The notes beneath the pieces are model-generated. The model was given only the letters and a program-made list of their open reading frames with translations, was not told the origin of the DNA and ran no database searches. From Butyricicoccus pullicaecorum (lineage in GTDB: Bacteria; Bacillota; Clostridia; Oscillospirales; Butyricicoccaceae): DNA of 64,000 nucleotides. The stretch spans positions 1-64,000 of the forward strand of contig JAGZIW010000011.1 of the NCBI GenBank assembly GCA_018366035.1, in the 5' to 3' direction. Positions 1-8,724 of this stretch are shown piece by piece (the first letter of the stretch is position 1; each line of letters starts with the position of its first letter). A program made the position numbers and the translations under genes.

Positions 1-3
1 GTT

Positions 4-9
4 TGTCAA
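4..9 (-). promoter_or_regulatory. -35 box of a leftward promoter running off the left edge
   Basis: The minus strand reads TTGACA here, preceded by A/T tracts like those before the tRNA promoter near position 7547. The matching -10 box would lie outside the window. The rest of the stretch up to the tRNA-Arg terminator is A/T-rich and I see no gene in it. Confidence 0.35.
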
Positions 10-242
10 GAACTTTTTTCAAAGTTTTTCGACTTTTTTCTACAACAAAGTCGTTTCTCTTCAAACTTTTTACTTGGTTTTGCTGTCCAACCGGTCAGCC
101 TATTTATAATAACACACCGTTTTTCCTTTGTCAACATTTTTATTTCTTATTTATAAAAATAATTTCTGCAATTCTGTAGCATCGCCACCGAACGTGATTG
201 GCTGAAATAGCAGCATATACGACAGCGCCTTTTTCCTTGATG

Positions 243-281
243 AAAAAAAGAACCTGTGAAATATTCACAGGTTCTTTTTTA
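243..281 (-). terminator. Rho-independent terminator of tRNA-Arg
   Basis: A perfect 13-bp stem (248-260 with 264-276) with a three-base loop is flanked by A and T runs, so it can work in both directions. It sits just downstream of the leftward tRNA-Arg gene. Confidence 0.85.
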
Positions 282-292
282 ACCATTACTGG

Positions 293-366
293 TACGCCGA
301 AAGGGATTCGAACCCCCGACCTTTTGGTTCGTAGCCAAACACTCTATCCAGCTGAGCTATCGGCGC
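293..366 (-). tRNA. tRNA-Arg (anticodon ACG)
   Basis: On the minus strand a full cloverleaf is visible: 7-bp acceptor stem starting GCGCCGA, D arm, anticodon loop CTACGAA with anticodon ACG, and T loop TTCGAAT. The discriminator base is A at 293; the 3' CCA is not encoded. The ACG anticodon is normally deaminated to ICG by TadA. It has its own promoter and terminator and no repeat element behind it. Confidence 0.95.
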
Positions 367-385
367 ATGTCTTGGTTGCTTATAT

Positions 386-414
386 AGAATACCATGCACC
401 CGATACTTTGTCAA
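386..414 (-). promoter_or_regulatory. Sigma-A type promoter for tRNA-Arg
   Basis: Minus strand: TTGACA (409-414), 17-bp spacer, TATTCT (386-391). Transcription would start about 10 bases before the tRNA. Confidence 0.8.
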
Positions 415-490
415 CTATTTTCTTTTCTTTTTCTCAAAAAATATGAAAAAGCAACTTTTCACCATGTAAAGTACACACTGTCCGTTTTTA

Positions 491-3400
491 TTATAGATAT
501 ATTGTATGATTTGCAGCAAAGAAATATAGGGCACGCGCCAACACAGGCTTATCAAAAATTTTCTCTATAGCTTTTTGATAGGCGTCGAGTTGCGTTCGAT
601 ATTGCTCTGCACGCTCCTTTATATAATTTGGCCCCACTCGATCGGTCTTGAAATCAATAATCAAAAAGCCTTCTTGCGTTTCGGAAAGGCAGTCAATGAC
701 ACCTTGCAATAAGATCTCTTCCTCTGTATCCGGTACCTCTATGTAATAATCTGATACAGGCACTGTGACAGAAAACTTAAATTCTCGCCGAATCTCTCCC
801 TCACACATCTTCTTATATAGCTCCGAGGAAAAAAAATTTTGAATACGTACAGGTTCAACCGCTCCCGCCTGTTCCTGAGAGAGGATACTGCGCTCTCGCA
901 AACGCGCAATCTCTTGTGTGATCTCCCCCCTCGCGCACGCTTCAAAATCACAGAACTGCATAAATAAATGGTGCGCAGTCCCTCGCTCCGCCGGTGTCAA
1001 TCCGTGCAGCCGCTGCTCAAAATCCGGACGGCGCAATTCTGATTTTGGGCGTGATCCCTTGGTATCCTCCACCGTTTCCACCGACTTATAGTCCATTTTC
1101 AATCCTGTTGCTGTCACTTTAGCCGGAATTTCTGCTAAAATACTTTTCTCATATAACAATGGGGCAGGAACCTCCGGCAATTTATCAAATTGTGTTTCCG
1201 TTCTTTTCATCTGTTCCATTCCCGTTACATCATCTGGTACACAGCAGTGGAACTGTATGGTATCTGGTGATTTCCCATCTATCTTGATCTGCTCTCCGCT
1301 ATATGCGCGCAGCTCTGCCGCCTGTTGATGATGTAAAAGCGGCGCGATCAGCCACGCCATAGAGGTATGTACCCCTCCCATGGCATACGCAGGCAGTTCC
1401 TCCAACGCCGCCAACCTCCCCAGTCGTGCAAGCTGCGTGCCAAATTGTGCAGAAGCACAGCTGATAATCATTTTTTCCTTTGCACGTGTCAATGCAACAT
1501 AAAGGACTCGCAGTTCCTCGCTGACCGCTTGCTGGCGCATACACGCAGCTACCGCCTGTCGTTCTAATGTATCATATCGCACACCACGCGAAAGATCCCG
1601 ACATTTTGCGCCAAAGCCAAGAGATGGGTGTACCAGAACCGGCGCGGTCAAATCCCGCTCATTAAAGCGTTTTGCCGTATCTGCCAAAATCACAACCGGA
1701 AATTCCAATCCTTTTGATTTATGAATCGACATAATGCGAACCGCGCCATCATTCCCCTCGGCACGAACCGCGTCAAAATCCTCACCACGTTCTTCCATAG
1801 CGCGCAAAAGGCGCACAAACCGAAACAACCCACGTGTACCAGCCTGCTCAAAGCTGCGGGCACGTTCAAAGAAGGAAAGCAGGTTTCGTTGACGCTGCGC
1901 ACCGCCCGGCATCGCGCCAAACAGCCCAAGTGCCCCTGTCTGGTCATAAATGAGCCAAATCAATCGATATACAGGCAGATCACAGGATATTCTTCTCAGT
2001 TCATCTAACGCATCTAAAAAAGCCTGTACCTTTGTCTCCCCGCTCTGCCGCGCCGCATCATAAAAACTGATAGTCCGGTCAATAAGCCGAATCTGTGCAA
2101 GCTCCTCCTCTGAAAAATCATAGAGCGGCGAACGCATAACGCCAATAAGCGGAACATCTTGACGTGGATTGTCAATAATAGAGAGCATGGATACAATCGT
2201 TCCAACCTCGGCCGTTTGCAGCAGTCCTGTACTTTCCTCTGTATGTGCATACAAACCATATTCAGCCAATGCTTCTCGATAAATGGTTGCGCGCGATTTT
2301 GGAGACCGCATCAAAATAACTACGTCTGACGCGCATAACGGGCGCGTCCCCTCACTTCCGCGATCTGACACCGGAAATCCGCTATCGATCAGTTCCCGAA
2401 TCCGTTTTGCAACCATTCTCGCTTCTAAGAGCGCTTTTTCCTCTTCATGATTTCCCGAAGTGTCCAAAAGCCATAGTTCTGTATCATATAATCCATTCGC
2501 CTCTGGATAAGAGGCACCCAAATGCAAAGCCTCTCGTTCCGTATACTCCAAATCACCTACTGACTCGGACATGACTGCGCGAAAAATATAGTTGACGGTG
2601 TCGAGCACCTGCGCGCGCGAGCGGAAGTTCTGCGACAACACAACACGCTGCCCCTTTCCTTCTTTCGGCTCCTCTGTAAAGGACTTATATTTATCCAGAA
2701 AAATATAAGGGTCTGCCAACCGGAAACCATAAATGGACTGCTTAACATCACCAACCATAAATAGATTATCCCGTGCAATGGCACGAAAAATCGCGTCCTG
2801 TACCCCGTTGGTATCCTGATACTCATCTACAAGAATTTCTGCAAACCTATCTGACAATGTCTGTGCGAGCAAAGAGGGTTTCCCATCTGTATAGAGCAGT
2901 TGCACTGCAAAATGCTCCAAATCATTAAAATCCGCCAGCCCACGCTGTCGTTTTTGCTCTGAAAATGTATGTGCAAATTGCTGCACCACATGTACCAACG
3001 CATCAAGAGCCGGACGGTTCAGCGCGCGGTCATACGCTGCCTGCTCGGTCGTAACGCACAATAGCTTGGAACGGATCTCTCCCGCCGTATCCTTCCATTC
3101 TTCACGCAGCCCCTTAATCTGCTCCTGAAATGCCTTATCTTCATAGCCGCGTATACTCCCCAAACGGTCAAAATGCAAATTCTGAGCAAGTTCTACTGCC
3201 ATGTCCCAATCTGCCGCATCAATTGCAGCCAATAATTGTTCTGCCTGTCTGACATCTGATTGAAACGCCGGCACATAGGCACTCTCCAGCAGTTCTTCCT
3301 CCTGCAAAAGCTCCAGCCCACGATGCAAAAATGCCAATCCATATCGCACCGCCTGCCGTGCTTGCGCCAACAGCAGTTTGCCATGTGCTGTTTCCGCAGG

Positions 3401-4009
3401 ACTACCGCTATCCATAAGCCCCTTTCTTACCTGTTCCAAAAATCCATCAGGGTCTGCATGGGCACGTGTCTTTTCAAATGTATCCAGCACTGCTGCAACC
3501 AGCGGTTTATCATCTTGCCTGCTCGCAAGCAAATCAACAAGCGCCAAAAAATCATGGTCCTCTGCCGCATACAGAGATTCCAGCACATCTTCCAGCACCT
3601 CATCACGCAATGTCCCTCGTTCGCTTTCGTCCATCAGGCGAAAATCAGGCGGCAGACCCAGACTCGCAGTCTGTTCCCGCACAAGCGTCAGACAAAAAGC
3701 ATGTACAGTTGTGATATGTGCTTTGTGCACAAGAAATAGCTGACGGCGCAAACGTACATTGTCCGGATCAAGCTCCAATCTGGCTGTGATGGCATCTGCA
3801 AGCTTACCTCGCATTTCCGCAGCTGCTGCATTGGTGTAGGTTACAAGCAAAAATTCATCAATATCTACTGGATTTACCGGATCAGTCAAACGACGAATCA
3901 CACGTTCTACCAATACCGCTGTTTTTCCCGAGCCAGCCGCCGCTGATACCAGCAAATCCGATCCTTGTGCGGTGATCGCTGTCAGCTGATCACTTGTCCA
4001 CTGTGTCAT
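491..4009 (-). CDS. addA: ATP-dependent helicase/nuclease subunit A (AddA)
   Basis: This 1172-residue protein is the UvrD-like helicase and RecB-type nuclease subunit of the AddAB complex, which resects double-strand breaks for recombination. The Walker A motif AAAGSGKT is at residues 23-30, the motif II box VDEYQDT near 393, and the C-terminal RecB nuclease motif (a GVID segment followed by DFKTD) near 1100-1122. Length matches the family. The ATG has GGAGG eight bases upstream, and the gene starts 20 bp inside the end of addB, so the two are translationally coupled. No clear terminator follows, and transcription may run on towards the tRNA-Arg gene. Confidence 0.96.
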   Translation of the reverse strand: MTQWTSDQLTAITAQGSDLLVSAAAGSGKTAVLVERVIRRLTDPVNPVDIDEFLLVTYTNAAAAEMRGKLADAITARLELDPDNVRLRRQLFLVHKAHITTVHAFCLTLVREQTASLGLPPDFRLMDESERGTLRDEVLEDVLESLYAAEDHDFLALVDLLASRQDDKPLVAAVLDTFEKTRAHADPDGFLEQVRKGLMDSGSPAETAHGKLLLAQARQAVRYGLAFLHRGLELLQEEELLESAYVPAFQSDVRQAEQLLAAIDAADWDMAVELAQNLHFDRLGSIRGYEDKAFQEQIKGLREEWKDTAGEIRSKLLCVTTEQAAYDRALNRPALDALVHVVQQFAHTFSEQKRQRGLADFNDLEHFAVQLLYTDGKPSLLAQTLSDRFAEILVDEYQDTNGVQDAIFRAIARDNLFMVGDVKQSIYGFRLADPYIFLDKYKSFTEEPKEGKGQRVVLSQNFRSRAQVLDTVNYIFRAVMSESVGDLEYTEREALHLGASYPEANGLYDTELWLLDTSGNHEEEKALLEARMVAKRIRELIDSGFPVSDRGSEGTRPLCASDVVILMRSPKSRATIYREALAEYGLYAHTEESTGLLQTAEVGTIVSMLSIIDNPRQDVPLIGVMRSPLYDFSEEELAQIRLIDRTISFYDAARQSGETKVQAFLDALDELRRISCDLPVYRLIWLIYDQTGALGLFGAMPGGAQRQRNLLSFFERARSFEQAGTRGLFRFVRLLRAMEERGEDFDAVRAEGNDGAVRIMSIHKSKGLEFPVVILADTAKRFNERDLTAPVLVHPSLGFGAKCRDLSRGVRYDTLERQAVAACMRQQAVSEELRVLYVALTRAKEKMIISCASAQFGTQLARLGRLAALEELPAYAMGGVHTSMAWLIAPLLHHQQAAELRAYSGEQIKIDGKSPDTIQFHCCVPDDVTGMEQMKRTETQFDKLPEVPAPLLYEKSILAEIPAKVTATGLKMDYKSVETVEDTKGSRPKSELRRPDFEQRLHGLTPAERGTAHHLFMQFCDFEACARGEITQEIARLRERSILSQEQAGAVEPVRIQNFFSSELYKKMCEGEIRREFKFSVTVPVSDYYIEVPDTEEEILLQGVIDCLSETQEGFLIIDFKTDRVGPNYIKERAEQYRTQLDAYQKAIEKIFDKPVLARALYFFAANHTIYL

Positions 4010-7000
4010 CGTTCTTTTCCTCCAGCTTTTCCCAGACTTCGCTATCCTTCCACTTCTTCAACATACGATATCGATCCCCTGTACTCTCATCAAATCGGCA
4101 TGCCGCTCGAAAATGACACCAATCGCATTGTACAGCACTTCCCTGCACACAGGGATCTGCCTCTATGCTGCCCGCAAGCAGCTCCTGCCCCATCTCGATC
4201 AGCTTTTTTTGCGTATAGCGCGCCAGTCTGCCAAATCGCTCCAGACTTGCAACCGATGAAATCGCTGCAATCTCAGGCGCCGGTTCTGGGTCTTTCTTGC
4301 TCGGTTTTGCCACCTTAATACGCACAGGAATAAACTTTCCATCTCCACGCAGTCCCTTTTCCATAGACTGCAAGATATCAATATCATCGGACAGAAGCCC
4401 ACTTCTGCGGAGCGCCCGCTCGCGTAAAAGATGCAGAGTTTCATCGTCCTCGCGCCGTGCAGCGTCTGGTATGGTATCCCGCACCGGTACATAAAGCACG
4501 CCTGCCGGACGAATTTCATCGATCTCCTTTGTTAAACGGGCACGGTAACGCTCCAACCCCTCTTTTTGCAGGGCGTATAGATAAATAATAAGCTGCATAT
4601 TGAGCCCATTCCACACATCAGACAGAGAAAAGGATTTTTTACCGCTCTTGTAATCCATCACTCGAATATACAGCCTTCCATTTTGAATATAGCCATCTAC
4701 CCGATCCACCTTGCCAGACAAAGAAATACTCACATTATCCTTTTCGCAAACCACCGGCGGCAAATCGCCGCCATATGAAAAATCAAGTTCAAAGTCGATT
4801 GGCTGAAACTCAGATTCCTTCATCTCCTCAATGATATTGTCTAAAATCGTCTCCACACTTTTCACCAACCGACGAAACAGCACACGAAAACGTGCCGTTT
4901 TATCCTCCAAGCCACCCAAAGACTGTTCAATATAGGTCTGTACGGCAGCACGCAGCAGACTTTTCACCATGCGTGGCTGTGCACCCGCTACACCGTCCGG
5001 TTGTTTTGCAAGCTGTCCCAATACTGTTTCCAGTACAAAATGAATAAAGGTACCTGTCTGCGGTGCAGCAAAGTCTGCACGCTCCTGCACCTTTGCCTTC
5101 AGCCCATATTGCATAAAAAATGCAAAACGGCAGGAATAAAAGCGATCTACACGTGAGGCTGTTAAATTGAGCTTGTTTCCATATAACCCTTTTACCGTCT
5201 GTTCATTCTGCAACGGGCCGCGTGCAGGTCTCCATCGTTTTGCCCTCTCTACAATCTTTTCATTCCTGCATTGTTTCAATGCCGCACATGCTGCCGGTGT
5301 ACGGCTATCTCCCAACGCCGCACATGCAAGCTCTGCCATTGGTCTTGGTGCCTCCAGCGCGTCCAACCCCACATCTGCCTGCTGTACCGTGAGCCCCTCC
5401 AGCCTTGCACAAAAGGTACCAATTAAATAAGAAGGGCGGCACACACTGCCATCTGCTCCCGCGGCATGAAAAGACAGCACCAGTTTTTCCTGCGGACAGG
5501 CAACCGCTTTATAAATGGTTTCCTGCTCCATAAGCATGCGCTCCGCACCAAAAGCGGATAAAGTGACACCGATACCGTCCAATGCCAATCGGTCGGTTTC
5601 AGTCAGAACCGGCGATACAGCAGGAGCCTGCGGCAAAACACCATCATTGCAGCCTAGTACGATGAGATATTTGATTCTTCCATGACATACACGTTCTATT
5701 GCGCCGCAGGTCACACGGTCCAGCGACACCGGAATCGCACTTACATCATATTCAGACAGGATCAAGCGAAACAGTGCAGAAAAGCGTGTTGCTGTCATAG
5801 GTGCGTCTCCGCATACCCACACCATTTGCTCCATTGCGCCAACCAGTATTTCCCAAAGCTGGCGGTATTCATCTGCAAGCTGCAAACGTCCTGCCTGCTC
5901 ATGCGCCGCCGCACATTCAGTCATACGCGCAGCAACGCCCTCCGCTTCCAAAAAATCATACAGTGCATAGATACAATCTCTCGCTGTTTCCGCCTTTTTC
6001 ATATGCTTCTGCAATGCCAAAAACGGTGTAATCGCACGTATGCGCAGGGTATTGAGCGATTCCAGCTGTATGGCAGCCCGCTCATCTATCGCCAACCCAT
6101 ATCCGTCCGGATGATTCTTCCATTCCTTATTCCACAAATTACCGCGCACGCGCCATGTCAGTACATAATTTTCCAAACGATCGATTTCATCTGGCTCCAC
6201 AGCACACAATCCGGTTTTCAGGCAGCTGAATACATCTTCATAACGCATTCCATTTGCTGCGGCTTCGAGCGCACCTGTAACGAGCGCAAGCGGCGGCTTT
6301 TGCAGCAAATCCGTCTTTTCACTCAAAAAAATCGGGATATCATATTGTGCCATTGCCATTTCCAAAGCAGCTGCATAACTCTCTCCATCGCGTGATGCGA
6401 CTGCGAAATCACGCCAACGCGCTCCTGTTTCGCGCACAACACGGCGAATCCATGCAGCGGCATGCGTACACTCAGCAAACGGCGTTTCTGCACAGATAAT
6501 CTCTACACTCCTACCGTCCGATGGTTCGCTCTGTGCAGAGGCATGAAGTCCTACCCGTTCAAGCACCGCCAAGTCATGCGGACGGTCTGCTGCCTGCCCC
6601 AAATCAATCACTTCCACTTTCTCCCCATGGCGCGCTGCCATACGCGAAAGCAAGGAAACTGTCTTACAGCCGGAAATAAAGATATCCGACTCTTTCCTAT
6701 CCGCTGTGACAGCAACTGTCAGCGGCAATCTTTTTGCAAGCATCTGGTCGATCACTTTCAGTTCCTGCGGTGTAAAAGATGCGAAGGAATCAATATATAA
6801 CTGTGCATCATTGAGCACTGTACTCTCTGGCAAGGCATCTGCTAATCGGTCAAGCAGACCACGCGGGTCTGGCACCGTTTCATCACACAAGCGCTCATAG
6901 GCTGTATATAACACACCCAAGTCTGTGAGTTTCCGCGCCAGCAAATCATCTCCATCTGCGCGCATCTCCTGCGCCGCATGAAAGATTGCCTCCGGCGGCT

Positions 7001-7391
7001 GCGCACAGGTTTTCAGTTCATCAACCACCTTCAGCATTTCACGCAAAAGCTCTGGTCTGTCAGATAACGCGGGATATAGCTGCATTCCTGTCTGTACACG
7101 CCGCGCTGCCTCGTGCAGTGTTAAAAGGCGTCCAGCTGCGTCCAGTGTGACCTGTGCCAATCCACCTGTTTCCGCGAAAATACGTCCCGCCAAGCGGGTA
7201 AAAGAAAGTACCTCCGCAGTACGCGCTCCTTTGTTTTTGGTTTCCTCTGCCAAACGTCTTTCATAGGCATGGGAAAATAACTCTGGCACGATGAGATACT
7301 GTTTTCCATGTCTGCCAAGAGCTGCCTGTGCAATCTCTTTCATAAGAAAAGCTGTTTTGCCGCTGCGTGAGCGACCTATGATGATTCGCAT
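3990..7391 (-). CDS. addB: ATP-dependent helicase/deoxyribonuclease subunit B (AddB)
   Basis: This is the second AddAB subunit, about 1133 residues. It has an N-terminal Walker A motif GRSRSGKT (residues 6-13), a nuclease core with a VDRVDGY segment and MDYKSGK (about 885-920), and the iron-sulfur cysteines of the family: one in the YSCRF segment near 754 and three in the CDWCHFRAAC segment near 1087. I chose the ATG at 7391 because GGAG lies seven bases upstream; a GTG two codons earlier is too close to it. It is the first gene of the addBA operon. Only a weak promoter-like sequence is visible upstream. Confidence 0.96.
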   Translation of the reverse strand: MRIIIGRSRSGKTAFLMKEIAQAALGRHGKQYLIVPELFSHAYERRLAEETKNKGARTAEVLSFTRLAGRIFAETGGLAQVTLDAAGRLLTLHEAARRVQTGMQLYPALSDRPELLREMLKVVDELKTCAQPPEAIFHAAQEMRADGDDLLARKLTDLGVLYTAYERLCDETVPDPRGLLDRLADALPESTVLNDAQLYIDSFASFTPQELKVIDQMLAKRLPLTVAVTADRKESDIFISGCKTVSLLSRMAARHGEKVEVIDLGQAADRPHDLAVLERVGLHASAQSEPSDGRSVEIICAETPFAECTHAAAWIRRVVRETGARWRDFAVASRDGESYAAALEMAMAQYDIPIFLSEKTDLLQKPPLALVTGALEAAANGMRYEDVFSCLKTGLCAVEPDEIDRLENYVLTWRVRGNLWNKEWKNHPDGYGLAIDERAAIQLESLNTLRIRAITPFLALQKHMKKAETARDCIYALYDFLEAEGVAARMTECAAAHEQAGRLQLADEYRQLWEILVGAMEQMVWVCGDAPMTATRFSALFRLILSEYDVSAIPVSLDRVTCGAIERVCHGRIKYLIVLGCNDGVLPQAPAVSPVLTETDRLALDGIGVTLSAFGAERMLMEQETIYKAVACPQEKLVLSFHAAGADGSVCRPSYLIGTFCARLEGLTVQQADVGLDALEAPRPMAELACAALGDSRTPAACAALKQCRNEKIVERAKRWRPARGPLQNEQTVKGLYGNKLNLTASRVDRFYSCRFAFFMQYGLKAKVQERADFAAPQTGTFIHFVLETVLGQLAKQPDGVAGAQPRMVKSLLRAAVQTYIEQSLGGLEDKTARFRVLFRRLVKSVETILDNIIEEMKESEFQPIDFELDFSYGGDLPPVVCEKDNVSISLSGKVDRVDGYIQNGRLYIRVMDYKSGKKSFSLSDVWNGLNMQLIIYLYALQKEGLERYRARLTKEIDEIRPAGVLYVPVRDTIPDAARREDDETLHLLRERALRRSGLLSDDIDILQSMEKGLRGDGKFIPVRIKVAKPSKKDPEPAPEIAAISSVASLERFGRLARYTQKKLIEMGQELLAGSIEADPCVQGSAVQCDWCHFRAACRFDESTGDRYRMLKKWKDSEVWEKLEEKNDDTVDK

Positions 7392-7546
7392 AACCACTCT
7401 CCATGTTCTGACTTTTATTAAACTCAGACCTATATTCTCATTTTAACATAGCACACCACAACACGCAATCGGGCGGAATCCTGTAAAAATACATCTGTCT
7501 GTAAATGGTAAGAAAAAAGGTTTTTGAAAAAAATTCAAAAAACTTG

Positions 7547-7575
7547 TTGACAAAGCACCTTTTTTCTTATATACT
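7547..7575 (+). promoter_or_regulatory. Strong sigma-A promoter for the Asp-Phe-Gly tRNA operon
   Basis: TTGACA (7547-7552), 17-bp spacer, TATACT (7570-7575), preceded by A and T tracts that resemble UP elements. The first tRNA begins 13 bases after the -10 box. Confidence 0.9.
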
Positions 7576-7587
7576 AAACAAGCACTT

Positions 7588-7664
7588 GGCCCGGTAGCTC
7601 AGTTGGTTAGAGCGCTAGCCTGTCACGCTAGAGGTCGTGGGTTCGAGCCCCATCCGGGTCGCCA
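7588..7664 (+). tRNA. tRNA-Asp (anticodon GTC)
   Basis: A complete cloverleaf with acceptor GGCCCGG, anticodon loop CTGTCAC (GTC), T loop TTCGAGC, discriminator G and encoded CCA. It is first in a three-tRNA operon. Its 3' part from the T loop onwards is repeated 112 bp downstream (see the repeat at 7645-7779). Confidence 0.96.
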
Positions 7665-7779
7665 AGTTTACTTCCGTGCTTTGGAAGGGGCGAGAAAAGG
7701 TCGGCGGTGATTTCACCGCAAAAATATGCCGGTGGCATGTTTTTGAGACCGCGGGAGAGCCCCATCCGGGTCGCCAAGT
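7645..7779 (+). repeat. tRNA-tail element, copy A (behind tRNA-Asp)
   Basis: A 23-bp direct repeat, identical at 7645-7667 (the 3' part of tRNA-Asp plus AAGT) and 7757-7779, brackets an 89-bp insert. The insert holds hairpins GCGGTG/CACCGC and ATGCC-GGT-GGCAT and a closing GGTC/GACC pairing. GGGGC (7687-7691) can pair with GCCCC of the duplicated T arm (7759-7763). Its ATGCC/GGCAT hairpin and its position relative to the tRNA match copies B and C near 35.1 kb, but the rest has diverged. It encodes no protein and lies inside the tRNA operon. Confidence 0.75.
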
Positions 7780-7781
7780 AT

Positions 7782-7857
7782 GCCTCTGTAGCTCAGTCGG
7801 TAGAGCAGGGGACTGAAAATCCCCGTGTCGGTGGTTCGATTCCGCCCGGAGGCACCA
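7782..7857 (+). tRNA. tRNA-Phe (anticodon GAA)
   Basis: A full cloverleaf: acceptor GCCTCTG paired with CGGAGGC, anticodon loop CTGAAAA (GAA), T loop TTCGATT and encoded ACCA end. It starts two bases after the repeat element. Confidence 0.96.
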
Positions 7858-7913
7858 GTTTTTCTTTATATCTCTACTGGGAATCAAAACTTAGAAAACA
7901 GTTCAACACATTT

Positions 7914-7989
7914 GCGGATGTAGCTCATCTGGTAGAGCGCCACCTTGCCAAGGTGGAGGTAGCGAGTTCGAGCCTCGTCATCCGCTCCA
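7914..7989 (+). tRNA. tRNA-Gly (anticodon GCC)
   Basis: A full cloverleaf with acceptor GCGGATG, anticodon loop TTGCCAA (GCC) and encoded CCA. It is identical in sequence to the tRNA-Gly at 34683-34758. It is the last gene of the operon. Confidence 0.96.
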
Positions 7990-7993
7990 AACG

Positions 7994-8025
7994 TAAAACA
8001 CACTCATCAGAGTGTGTTTTTTTTT
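7994..8025 (+). terminator. Terminator of the tRNA operon
   Basis: ACACACTC and GAGTGTGT form a short hairpin followed by at least nine T residues, directly after tRNA-Gly. Confidence 0.85.
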
Positions 8026-8106
8026 GTTGATTCTCATATTCAATTTACCAGTATGAAAATAAAAATTGCGCATTCCCTTTCGATAGGAAACGCGCAAACT
8101 CTTTAT

Positions 8107-8146
8107 AAGAAAAAACCACGCCTGACATCATTTCGTCAGCGTGGAA
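8107..8146 (-). terminator. Terminator of the small peptide gene
   Basis: On the minus strand CCACGCTGAC pairs with GTCAGGCGTGG (one bulged base) and is followed by TTTTTT. It lies about 40 bp behind the stop codon of the 30-residue ORF, so that gene looks like its own short transcription unit. Confidence 0.75.
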
Positions 8147-8183
8147 AAGCCATTCTATCAACTCTCAAAACATTGAGCCCTAA

Positions 8184-8276
8184 TTACTTGGTGCTATTCT
8201 CAGTTTCTTCACCATAGATCAGGTCGTCGATATCAGGCGTATCCGGATACTGCGGACGAATCCAAGTCATCAACAT
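8184..8276 (-). CDS. Small acidic peptide of 30 residues, unknown function
   Basis: This short ORF starts at an ATG with AGAGGAGG eight bases upstream (8285-8292). The peptide begins MLMTWIRPQYPD, has a DIDD acidic stretch and ends in ENSTK, with no cysteine, signal peptide or membrane helix. An alternative start is the third codon (ATG at 8270). It has its own promoter and terminator, which argues for a real gene. I do not recognise a family. No processing enzyme or transporter lies next to it; neighbours are a tRNA operon and the probable 6S RNA. A ribosomally made peptide precursor, a leader peptide or a housekeeping microprotein are all possible. Confidence 0.6.
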   Translation of the reverse strand: MLMTWIRPQYPDTPDIDDLIYGEETENSTK

Positions 8277-8347
8277 TTTTCATTCCTCCTCTCTTTAACG
8301 ATTTATAACGGGACTAAAAATGCAAGCGTACTCTTGCTTTCTTGCAT

Positions 8348-8376
8348 AGTATACCAGAAATTCACCAAGAAATCAA
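8348..8376 (-). promoter_or_regulatory. Promoter of the small peptide gene
   Basis: Minus strand: TTGATT (8371-8376), 17-bp spacer ending in TGG, TATACT (8348-8353). It predicts a leader of about 60 bases before the 30-residue ORF. Confidence 0.7.
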
Positions 8377-8442
8377 ATGAATTTTGTGTAAACTCCATGC
8401 AAACAATTTGTAACTCTCCTCGTGTCCCTGCCGTTTGAGAAC

Positions 8443-8472
8443 AAAAAAGGACGATATGATTTACATATCGAC
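8443..8472 (-). terminator. Terminator behind the probable 6S RNA
   Basis: Minus strand CGATATG and CATATCG form a perfect 7-bp hairpin followed by TCC and a T run. Confidence 0.8.
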
Positions 8473-8497
8473 CCAACGCCTCAAGCCCGAGGATAAA

Positions 8498-8697
8498 AGT
8501 CCCCCCGCAATGCCGATGCCACCCATTAAAATAACCTGCACGACTGAGCAGGTGGGTTTCCTATCTCGAACCTCTGTGCTTCCAACTTCCGTTTTTGATT
8601 CACGGGAGGCCTGCACTCGGAACGGGAAAGTATTCGGAATCCCGAAAACAAAATGTGGGTTTAAAACGAGTTGCTGTCAAACATCACAGGGGGAATA
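8498..8697 (-). ncRNA. ssrS: Probable 6S RNA
   Basis: There is no credible coding frame here. The minus strand forms a rod about 200 nt long. Its 5' end TCCCCCTGTGATGTTTG and 3' end GGCATTGCGGGGGGA give the C-rich/G-rich closing stem and the conserved ATGTTTG and GGCAT segments of 6S RNA. Interior pairings such as ACCTGC/GCAGGT and CGGGA/TCCCG fit a long irregular hairpin with a central bubble. 6S RNA binds sigma-A RNA polymerase and tunes transcription in stationary phase. A terminator follows at 8443-8472. I see no strong promoter of its own, so it may be processed from the transcript of the DUF1292 gene upstream. The identity is inferred from end motifs and overall shape, not from a covariance model. 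Confidence 0.62.
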
Positions 8698-8724
8698 AAA
8701 TAATCTATTCAGCTAATACGAGAA

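Noticed and set aside
198..446. An 82-codon plus-strand frame over the tRNA-Arg gene
   Set aside because: It runs through the antisense of a tRNA, has no ribosome binding site, and its sequence is a translation of the tRNA arms.
5682..6395. A 237-codon plus-strand frame inside addB
   Set aside because: It is antisense to addB with no start signals and a cysteine/histidine-rich composition typical of shadow frames.
7707..8030. A 107-codon frame across the tRNA-Asp/Phe/Gly region
   Set aside because: It crosses two tRNA genes, the repeat element and a terminator; its protein sequence is a translation of those arms.
8435..8698. An 87-codon plus-strand frame opposite the 6S-like RNA
   Set aside because: No ribosome binding site, and the whole frame is antisense to a strongly structured RNA with a terminator.
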